From NCBI GenBank assembly GCA_003116995.1, contig BDSL01000008.1, forward strand, positions 744,001-808,000: a DNA stretch of 64,000 bases, in the 5' to 3' direction. Made by a program: the position numbers and the translations under genes. Below the pieces are notes generated by a model. The model made no database searches, was not told the DNA's origin, and saw only the letters and a list, made by a program, of their open reading frames with translations. How positions within the stretch are numbered: position 1 is the stretch's first letter; each line of letters opens with the position of its first letter. The stretch is from Yamagishiella unicocca (taxonomy: Eukaryota; Chlorophyta; Chlorophyceae; Chlamydomonadales; Volvocaceae). Positions 57,283-64,000 of the stretch are shown here, piece after piece.

Positions 57283-58351
57283 AGGGTGGCTGCCGCTGCA
57301 GCGGCGGTGACGCGTAAGCCTGCTGTGGTGCCGGTGCCGCCTTCGCCTGCCCTGGCTGCTGCTGCGGTACTTGCTGCGGTGCTTGCTGCGGTGCTTGCTG
57401 CGGTACTTGCTGCGGTACTTGTTGCAGTACTTGCTGCTGCGGTGGACGCCGTGGCAGCGGCGCCTGAGGCTGCTGGTACGGGGAAGTCAGCCCCTCTGTG
57501 GGCCCAGCAACAGGCACCATGCCAAGCTGTGCCCGGGCCGGAGCCGCCGCAGGCACCTGCGCTGACACCGGCGGCGGCCCTGCACGCGCCTGCTTCACAT
57601 CCGCCGCAACGGGTCCCACAGACGCCGCGTTTGTCCAGGAGGACGAGGCCGCCGGCGCCGGCGCCAGAGGCTGCTGCGCCGCTTGCACCGCACCCCTCTG
57701 CCCTGCAGTGGCAGTAGCACCACCAGGTGCACGAGCAGGCGCGCGGCTGGCGGCCTCGGGGCCAAAGAAGGACGGAGCCGATCGATCCGCTGCCGCCGCC
57801 GCTGTCGCCGCCGCCTGTGTCGCCGCCGCCGCCCGTGCCGCTGCCGCTGCCTGTGTCGCTGCCGGTGCCGCTGGCGGTGCGGCTGGCGGTGCCGCTGGCG
57901 GTGCCGCTGGCGGTGCGGCTGGCGGTGCCGCTGCCGGTGCCGGTGCCGGTGCCGGTGCCGCCGCCGCTACTGCCGCCGCCCTGGCGGCTGCCTGCCGTTC
58001 CCGCATGGCCCGGCGTTCCTTCTGCAGCAGCTCCTGCATGACCTGGTGGTATTCCGCAGATCCAGCGGACGTTGTTGCGGACGCTGGCTCCTGCACCTGC
58101 ACCTGCACCTGCAGCTGCTGCTGATGCTGCAGCTGCTGCGATAGCACGGCAGGAGATGAACCGGGGAGCCCTGGGCTCGTGGCCGAAGCCAACAGACCCG
58201 ACGCCATTGGTTTCCCTATCGCCATCGCTACAGCTGCTGGCGACCTGCTGGCCGGGTTCCAAAAGGCCACAACGCCGTGAGGGGCGGGCCGCCGCGGCAG
58301 GGTGGAACCATTGGGCGGGGCCAAATGCCAGGCCGGTGTTGATCCTGGCAT
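48695..58351 (-). CDS. IGHMBP2/SMUBP-2-like superfamily 1 helicase
   Basis: Fourteen minus-strand exons: 58351-56272, 55987-55581, 54749-54509, 54361-54264, 54090-53932, 53818-53588, 53464-53348, 52008-51815, 51473-51280, 50936-50809, 50366-50072, 49868-49825, 49433-49297, 48929-48695. They total 4560 nt (1519 residues) with consistent phases. The first ~690 residues are Ala/Pro/Gln/Gly-rich low complexity. Then comes the SMUBP-2-type N-domain ([30 protein letters not shown]) and helicase motifs: Walker A GPPGTGKT (980-987), Q-motif-like [22 protein letters not shown] (1184-1187), GDPRQLPPT (from 1209), QYRMHP (1250-1255), TVDGYQGRE (1424-1432) and [10 protein letters not shown] (from 1459). 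These are the Upf1-like helicase motifs; relatives unwind RNA or DNA 5' to 3'. Ser/Ala insertions occur in exon 6. The donor at 54508 (GTACCT) is the least certain junction. A longer 3' end using 48708-48121 is possible. Confidence 0.92.
48936..49082. repeat. 19-bp tandem repeat in helicase intron 13
   Basis: About seven copies of AGGGTCAAGAGGGAGACGG, beginning just above the acceptor of the last exon. Confidence 0.92.
49681..49808. repeat. 32-bp tandem repeat, four copies, helicase intron 12
   Basis: Units start CCAGAAGGGACGATCGTAAG and end CACTAATGTCAT, at 49681, 49713, 49745 and 49777. Copies differ at a few bases. Located right after the 44-nt exon. Confidence 0.92.
50588..50800. repeat. 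CCTGCTGTCCCCGG array in helicase intron 10
   Basis: About fifteen 13-14-bp units. It occupies much of the intron between the QYRMHP exon and the following exon. Confidence 0.92.
52659..52987 (-). mobile_element. Probable tRNA-derived SINE in helicase intron 7
   Basis: On the minus strand, starting near 52986, the sequence opens like a tRNA: GGGTGGGTAGCTTAGCTGCT (A-box-like) and AGTTCAAGTCC (B box), the two internal RNA polymerase III promoter elements. The cloverleaf is imperfect, so it is not a working tRNA. A ~200-bp unrelated body and a GA-repeat/CGCTTGAGCGCAACCC tail follow. The 10-mer GACTGGGAAG flanks it at 52649-52658 and 52988-52997, as a target-site duplication would. A tRNA head, body, simple tail and flanking duplication is the SINE plan; the family name is unknown. 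Confidence 0.6.
53055..53126 (+). tRNA. trnA-UGC: tRNA-Ala(UGC)
   Basis: A 72-nt cloverleaf reads GGGGCTTTAGCTCAGTGGTA at its 5' end and ends AAGCTCC plus discriminator A. The acceptor stem pairs fully and includes G3:U70, the alanine identity pair. The anticodon loop TTTGCAT gives anticodon UGC. A and B boxes are present (TAGCTCAGTGG; GGTTCGAAC), and TTTT follows directly at 53127 as a polymerase III terminator. It lies antisense within intron 7 of the helicase gene, 58 bp from the SINE-like element. No intron in the tRNA. Confidence 0.95.
54884..54945. repeat. Degenerate interstitial telomere-like repeats
   Basis: About seven imperfect copies of CCCTAAAA (for example TTAAACCCTAAAACCCTG) lie in intron 2 of the helicase gene. 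TTTTAGGG is the telomere unit of Chlamydomonas. Confidence 0.65.
54994..55078 (+). repeat. Intron repeat family 1, copy in helicase intron 2
   Basis: Contains CCAAGTTCTCCAGCATGCAT, AAATGGTTTCCTCTTTCGCA and CACGGGTCGTCCTTGC, matching 36322-36400. Confidence 0.8.
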
Positions 58352-59106
58352 TACGCCTCTGGGTGGTTGCTGGCGTGTCCTGCGGCTATTGGCGCCTTAC
58401 AGGAGCGCGCTCGCAATCGTTGCCGGAACAAGGACCGGCGAAACAGACCCAAATGACCGAGAAGTGCAATATTGGTGTTTTAAGGCTGCGGGTGTATGGC
58501 GGGAGACTGAGTGGGCTCCCCTGCCTCCTGCAGGCATCCAGTGCCGCAGCTCGGGCCCTGTGCGCGCTCCTGGCCTGACGCGGATTGTACTTAGTTAGCT
58601 GGATTAAGCTGGTGTGGTGTGTGCTTATAGCTGATTCGCGTTCCTGTACGTGAACGCCGGCCGCTCGCAGCACGACCCCCACTTGTCGGTCGACACTCGT
58701 GGTGGCGGCCGACCGGCGCCAGTTGGGGCCGTCTGAGCGGGTAACAACCTAACGAATTTCGAATAATTAGCACGAACTCAATTAATTGTAATTAACCTGA
58801 TGAGGAATGCATTCCATTCCAATCATCTGAGACCCTTTGGGTCTTTCCCGTTACTACGTAAACAAATAAAAAAACACATCTATGAAATGTTATCAGTTAC
58901 AGATGAAAAGATCTGGAAGGGTCATGTCCCGCATGCAAGGCACGGCAAGGCAGCATTCAAGTTGGGCAAGCCATTACAAGAAGAAGCCATTACATTATTT
59001 GTATTAATATACATAAGCAAAGTCTGTGTTTCGCCTCTGTCCTGCTGTTTCTATCAGACACCGTGCAGTGCCTTCGCCACCTTTAGCTGCAAAAGTAGGA
59101 GGCACT
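58352..59106. other. Divergent promoter region, helicase and calmodulin-like gene
   Basis: About 750 bp between two divergent start codons. It is GC-rich near the helicase and clearly AT-rich from 58750 to 59050. No gene or shared repeat seen. Confidence 0.5.
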
Positions 59107-60574
59107 ATGGGCGACGATCACTACGCAGAGTATAAAGAGGCATTCACCTTGTAAGTTTTGGACAGGGAGCAGGCAGCAAACGCGCAGATGTGATTCAAAG
59201 CTGTTGCCTTACGTATGCCCTGGCGTTCGCACCCTTCCCTAATGCCAGGTTTGACAGCGATGGGGATGGTAAGTGCCTTGCTAAGAAAGGGACAGTCTAT
59301 TGAGCTGCGTTGGCTGCCTCGCGCAGCCCAATGGGCGGGAAGGGACGGTCAATGTAACAACAGGACTTGTTCGACACAGGTTTTATCACCACGAAAGAGC
59401 TAGGGACAGTTCTCCGCGCGCTGGGCAAGTCCCCGACGGAGGCGGAAATTAAGACAATCGTGAAGGACATAGACCCTGACAACCGCGGCGTGGTAGACTA
59501 TAAGGAGTTCGAGAAGATCATGACGCGGGATATCCGGGAGTATGACAACGAGCAGGATTTGAAGGCAGCGTGGAAGGTAGGCACCATCCGCGTGCGGTCG
59601 TCCAAACCTCCTGTCCACTTAACTGGGAAAGCGAACTTGGGCCATATTCAAAACGTGGTTATATAGCATCCCTGACATGGGCACAAGGTTTTGCCGAGGC
59701 CTGTAACGAAGGACCTTCAGGCCGAAGGGGTTTAAGCTGAAAGGCTCTGGAGCGCGGAAGGGCTCGTGGGCCACTAATGGACCATGGTCCGGACTCTCCC
59801 GCTGGCCAAAAACCTCGGGCACATTAGGGGTATGGTGTTATGCCGTGTTCGCCGTGGTCTACAAGCCGCGAGCAGTGAGATAGCATGAAGATGAAACAGT
59901 GCTTACGGGCCTCTGGGCTGGGGAGATGCACAACAGTTGTCGCGCTGCTGCCCATGCAAATGTCCTCCCGGACCCCTATCCACCCATGCCCTTCTGGCTC
60001 CTCCCTGCCGTGTTCCTATTGTGTTCTGGCTTCAAATCCTGCTGTTGTTGTCGTATTTTGTTGTGGCGCGTAAAACACAAATGGACAGACACAAGGGAAG
60101 GCCCCTCGTCCCGAAGCGCCCGGTATTGTTATTTATTGCCACTACCTCCCCGTGTCGGGATTGGGTAATTTGCGCGCCTGCTGCCTTCCTTGGATGTGGT
60201 AGCCATTTCTCGGGCTCCCTCTCCGGAATCGAGAGACTAACATCTAGGGTCAAATTTATAGACGCATGCGATGGTACACACGGTGGTCTGCACCCGCACC
60301 CCATCGTGCTTAGAAGTATGGCTGGCATGGCTTATATGCGGCTTTGTCATGCATCGTTAGCCGCCATCCTCTAACCTCCAAACCCAAACCCATGCAGGTC
60401 TTTGATAAGGCGGGGCAGGGGTTCATCTCCATTAGCGAGCTGCGACATGTGCTCACGAGCGTAGGCGAGAAGCTAAGCCCCGAGGAGATTAACGAGATGA
60501 TGGCTGAGGCAGACCCCGAGAAGACCGGGAAGGTGTTGTACGACAGCTTTATCAAGATGATGCTCGCACGATGA
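59107..60574 (+). CDS. Calmodulin-like EF-hand protein
   Basis: Exons 59107-59150, 59249-59268, 59380-59576 and 60398-60574 give 438 nt, 145 residues, with consistent phases. Exon 2 is only 20 nt and encodes the first Ca2+-binding loop residues (FDSDGDG). EF-hand 1 (DSDGDGFITTKE) is canonical. EF-hand 2 ([12 protein letters not shown]) keeps the main ligands. EF-hand 3 ([12 protein letters not shown]) has Ala at loop position 3. EF-hand 4 ([12 protein letters not shown]) lacks the final acidic residue. Calcium binding is therefore probably confined to the N-lobe, with a structural C-lobe. The length matches calmodulin (~149), but the sequence is clearly divergent ([17 protein letters not shown] is conserved), so this is a calmodulin-like protein rather than calmodulin. 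Partners are unknown; axonemal light-chain roles are possible in this group but not shown. TGTAA follows at 60872. Confidence 0.95.
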
Positions 60575-62218
60575 TGGCCTGTGCTCTTTCCTTGTGGAGA
60601 AGTCGGGTGTGCGTGGTTGGGTGGCATCACTGCGTGGATTTGGGCAGGCTGGTACGAGGTACAGTACTTGCATGTTGTCCGAAGATAGAGTCCTTGCATA
60701 ACATCGCAAGTGGATGGGGCGTGAGTTCTGTTGCATATGCAGAGGATGTTTATAAGAAGGCGAAGGAGCGATGTGTGAGCGTTTGTTGCATGTCGGGCGC
60801 AAGCGGTTGTAAGAACGGAGTTACCCTTACAGACGGGTCCATGCTAAGGAGCTAAGAACGTGTACTATTTGTGTAAATGTATTTGTCCAACATGGCATCG
60901 TTACTTGAAAGCGGATTTCTAAAACATGTGCCGAACCCATAGCAAGCCCCCGCGTTTATCTCATGACAATAAAGCTCTTGTCGGGAAACAGATCGAAATA
61001 TCTATTTTGTCTAGGGTGTTGCTACGAATTCCGTTTATAGTGTGACATCTGACACCCAGATCCACAAGAAGTTGTTGCGCAACTGGCAGCTAACAACGCT
61101 GCATCGATGGTAAGCAGGACTATTGTCACATTCGTAACCCCAATTGTACTTTTTTTACTTTATTGTGCATTTGACATCGTTTTGATCTGCCGCGACGGCC
61201 AGTTGTCCATGGTAGTCGTCGGCAGCAGAACCATCACACGGCCCGTGCATAAGTGATGCTTCATTCTTGCAGGTCTATGCCTTAAGGATACGGACCCACT
61301 TGCTGCTCCTGCACTGCTTCTGGTTCTATAACTCAGCCGCCGCTTTCACCGCGACTATAAGTGATCGGAGCATTGCGGACAATTAACATCTTCAGTATGG
61401 AGTAGATACTTATGAAAATGTTGATGCTATTGGAAGGTTTACCCTGGCTACACTGCGACGACCATCGAGCAACCGACGACCTATATGACATGGGCAGCAG
61501 CCCTTGGTTGCAACGACAAAGGTATGGATGGCAAAGGTGGCATCGACATGCCCCATGGTGGGGAATGGGCTTAAGGAAACACCCCATTAGCAACGCGGTC
61601 GCGTTCGCATGGTGGGCTGAGCAAATCGGGCTGGGTGAAAGTGCCCGTGGGCCCAAGCAGCGCGAGCATGCCGGATCGTTAATAACATTGACCACATTCC
61701 TTTGCACCATCTCGGGCATCATGCGGTTGCGTCCACAGGGTAGTCCTTTGCACTCAAAACCAAGCGGCACAGGCAACGCTGACGTAGGGTTTTGGACTCT
61801 TCAAGGTCGAACCCCATAAACTCCAAAGCATTGATTTCCGATAGCACAGTGTGTGTGTTACCGGTGCGGTGCAATCATGCATGGTCGCTCCTGGCCTCCC
61901 TCCGCCCGCTTGTCGCGTCCCGTTTTGCTAACAGCCTGCCCGGCGCGAACCTTCCAGACTTCTGGGAACCACCGCCATGCACTCCGCGCGTATATTCCTG
62001 ATTCAGCGCTTCATTGCACCTCGGCACCTCATTGCCCCCCTCCGCTAAATCGCATTCTCCATCTCAGGCCGAATCCGGGCTCCTCACAAGGCCACAGCCC
62101 AGGCCAGCAGCACCCGCCTCCTGCCATAGACACAGCTTTGTCGACATCTCGCCACCACCCCAGCACTGGCACTTTGGACAGCCCGTGCTGCAGCGCCCGA
62201 GACTGGAGCAGCAGGGCC
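60575..62218. other. 3' flank and spacer, no supported gene
   Basis: Begins with the 3' UTR of the calmodulin-like gene. Overlapping frames of 135-147 residues on both strands at 61333-61819 lack family or splice support. The right end may contain a 5' exon of the proline-rich gene, since its frame stays open upstream to about 62040 and acceptor-like CTCAG sites occur. Confidence 0.45.
60872..60876 (+). terminator. TGTAA poly(A) signal of the calmodulin-like gene
   Basis: TGTAA in TTTGTGTAAATG, 298 nt past the stop codon. AT-rich sequence follows. Confidence 0.6.
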
Positions 62219-64000
62219 ATGACACGAGTGCCCCTTGCCGGAGGGCGACTGGCGCTCGAGGGAGGGGGCTGCACCGGCAGATCAATCACGGATCTGGACA
62301 ATGTCGATACTCGGGCTGTTAAGGGCGCGGCTCCGGCCCAGCTGACTCGATACCACTGCTCCTCCGCATGCGGAGCCGTAGGCGGCCCTGGGCACGCCTT
62401 GCTCTCCGCTTCCAACTACCTCTGCCGATACGACAGTAGCGTCAGCAACGGCGGCTGCTCCTCACCCCAACGGCGGGGACAAGGCGGCGCTGCCGCGCCC
62501 TGTGACGTACATGGCTCGCACGTCATCCTCCAAAGTGGCACGGGCGGCGCCAGCGATGGGCGGTCTCGGAGCGGGACTGGCGCCGGCGGCAGCAGCAGCA
62601 ATTGCATGGAGGAGTGTAACAGCGGTGACGACTGCGGCGGCGGGGCGCGTCGTTCAACGGACCTGTTCGGGAACTCGGTAGTCTCCACCGGCTGCAATAA
62701 TCGTTGGGTTGGGTCGCACTCTGAGCACCAGCCGGGGACTAGCGACACTCAACAACGAACACGGTCGCAGATGCCGACGCCGCACCCACTCGCCCCTCGA
62801 GACGAGCCGTACTGTCACCACCGAGGTGTCGTACGGCACGCGACCTCCCCAGTTCGCGCCCGGAGCAAGGCCCTGTACCTGCGGGGCCCAGCCGCCGCAC
62901 TTGTGCTGCTTTTGGCTGCCTGCTCGGCGGCAGCAGGGGCGGCGGCGGCGGGGCAAGGGGGAGCGGCATCTGAGGTGGCGGCGGCGGGAGGAGAGGCCGC
63001 TGGCGCCGCCGGATCGGCGGACTACATCGCTTCGGCCCTCGGCGGCGCAGCGAGGCTGATTGGTTGGCAGGGCCTTTCCGTTGATTCGGAGGGCGACTGG
63101 TATGACGTGGACAGTGCCGGTGGTTCGGATGACGCCTCAGCGGCAGCAGCAACTCGCACGCTGCTGGAGGCGGGGGTCCTGCAAGGCCACCCTCCGCCGA
63201 CGTACCCTCCCGCGCCTCCGTTATGGCCGGCACAGCTGCTGCCGCCGCCGCCGCCGCCAACCAGCCCGCAGCCTTTCATCCCCAACCCTCCTTTCCTTCC
63301 ACCTGGACTGTTCCCGGTGCCACCCGGGAAACCCCTCCCGCCGCCATCCAGCCCCGACGCGCCGAATGAGGACCCCTCCTCGTTTCCGCCCGAGTTGGGG
63401 TTCGATCATCCGCCCTGGCTGGACCCGCCGCCGCCGCCACAGCCCCTGCTGCCAGTCGTGCCCTCCGCTAGCCCGCCGTCGCCGCCGTCGTCGCTGCTAC
63501 CAGTCGTACCCTCCGCTAGCCCGCCGCCGCCACCGGCCCCGCTGCTGCCAGTCGTACCCTCCGCTAGCCCGCCGCCGCCGCCGCCGCCGCCGCCACAGTC
63601 GCTGCTGCCGGACGCACCCACCGCTGGGCTCCAGGGCCCGGACAGGGTGGTGCCGCCGCATCCCCCAGCCATGCCCTCGGCGTCGGTTCCGGAGCAGCCA
63701 ACCCCCTCAAACACACCGTCCAGGCCTCCCAGGCCGCCCAAAGCGCCCAGGCGGCCCCCGCCAGTGGCGCCGTCCCCTATCCCCCCTCTAACCTTCGAGC
63801 CCTGGTGGCCCCAGACTCTGGCGCCCGTGGCGCGTCCGCCTTATCCGCCATCTTTACCGCTGCCACCGTCAGACCCGACGTCGCCGCAAGGACCGACAGC
63901 GCTGCCGCCAGACTCGTCGAACCCACCGGAGACACCGTCACTGGAGCCACCTTCCAGTCCAGAGCCGCAGTCGTTGGAGCCGTCCAGGCCCCTAGCGCCC
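62219..64000 (+). CDS. Membrane-anchored proline-rich (HRGP-like) protein, partial
   Basis: One frame is open from the ATG at 62219 to the window edge, 594 codons with no stop, so the gene is truncated on the right. The first ~215 residues are Gly/Ser/Arg/Cys-rich. Residues ~219-245 (LYLRGPAAALVLLLAACSAA) form one hydrophobic segment preceded by basic residues (VRARSKALYLR), as in a type II signal anchor. An Ala/Gly/Asp/Glu-rich stretch follows, then a long Pro-rich region with repeats of LLPVVPSASPP, PPPPP and SP/TP pairs. Such motifs are typical of hydroxyproline-rich glycoproteins of algal cell walls and of Pro-rich stems of Golgi enzymes. No catalytic domain is reached before the edge. 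The start could be an ATG at 62606 or 62771 instead, or lie in an upstream exon. Function open: wall glycoprotein or stem of a glycosyltransferase. Confidence 0.75.
   Translation, partial: MTRVPLAGGRLALEGGGCTGRSITDLDNVDTRAVKGAAPAQLTRYHCSSACGAVGGPGHALLSASNYLCRYDSSVSNGGCSSPQRRGQGGAAAPCDVHGSHVILQSGTGGASDGRSRSGTGAGGSSSNCMEECNSGDDCGGGARRSTDLFGNSVVSTGCNNRWVGSHSEHQPGTSDTQQRTRSQMPTPHPLAPRDEPYCHHRGVVRHATSPVRARSKALYLRGPAAALVLLLAACSAAAGAAAAGQGGAASEVAAAGGEAAGAAGSADYIASALGGAARLIGWQGLSVDSEGDWYDVDSAGGSDDASAAAATRTLLEAGVLQGHPPPTYPPAPPLWPAQLLPPPPPPTSPQPFIPNPPFLPPGLFPVPPGKPLPPPSSPDAPNEDPSSFPPELGFDHPPWLDPPPPPQPLLPVVPSASPPSPPSSLLPVVPSASPPPPPAPLLPVVPSASPPPPPPPPPQSLLPDAPTAGLQGPDRVVPPHPPAMPSASVPEQPTPSNTPSRPPRPPKAPRRPPPVAPSPIPPLTFEPWWPQTLAPVARPPYPPSLPLPPSDPTSPQGPTALPPDSSNPPETPSLEPPSSPEPQSLEPSRPLAP

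Noticed and set aside
61333..61819. Overlapping 135- and 147-codon frames on opposite strands
   Set aside because: Cys/His-rich look on the minus strand suggested a zinc protein, but spacing fits no known finger and there is no other support.
1..64000. CRISPR arrays or bacterial operons
   Set aside because: Tandem repeats here have no unique equal-length spacers, and the genes are intron-rich and eukaryotic.

Overview
The window looks like nuclear DNA of a chlorophyte green alga of the Chlamydomonas/Volvox group. The evidence is very GC-rich coding DNA, many short introns with GT..AG ends, Gly/Ala/Gln/Pro-rich low-complexity protein stretches, TGTAA poly(A) signals after two genes, short CCCTAAAA (TTTTAGGG-type) telomere-like tracts, and a proline-rich cell-wall-type protein at the right edge. 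Every gene model below was spliced by hand: exons were accepted when reading phase, donor/acceptor sites and family motifs agreed. No database search was possible.

Region 1 (0-30 kb) is accessory and repeat-rich. It opens with an unrecognised Gly-rich membrane protein (490-2426). Four paralogous RBR-type (RING1-IBR-RING2) ubiquitin ligase genes follow, all on the plus strand, in two pairs (4.5-10.3 kb and 25.3-29.8 kb). The first pair carries a C-terminal CCCH zinc finger that the second pair lacks; the fourth gene looks like a mosaic of the other three. Between the pairs lie a roughly 2 kb segmental duplication, each copy holding a two-exon BRI3/LITAF-like membrane protein gene on the minus strand, several dispersed repeat families, a possible 1.9 kb insertion, and a complete three-exon sphingoid-base-phosphate phosphatase (PAP2 family) gene on the minus strand.

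Region 2 (30-61 kb) is ordinary housekeeping sequence. An ADCK1-like ABC1/UbiB atypical kinase (minus, 12 exons) is divergent from an extended SDR oxidoreductase (plus, 7 exons). Then come PIG-U (GPI transamidase subunit, plus, 3 exons), a 14-exon IGHMBP2/SMUBP-2-like superfamily 1 helicase (minus) whose intron holds a tRNA-Ala(UGC) gene and a probable tRNA-derived SINE, and a 145-residue calmodulin-like protein (plus, 4 exons).

Region 3 (61-64 kb) ends in a long open frame (62219 to the edge) for a membrane-anchored, proline-rich glycoprotein-like product that runs out of the window.

No operon logic applies. The clearest biology is local expansion and shuffling of a ubiquitin-ligase family with an unusual RBR plus CCCH architecture. 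Several introns share short repeat families, and three genes use very small exons (20, 39 and 44 nt).
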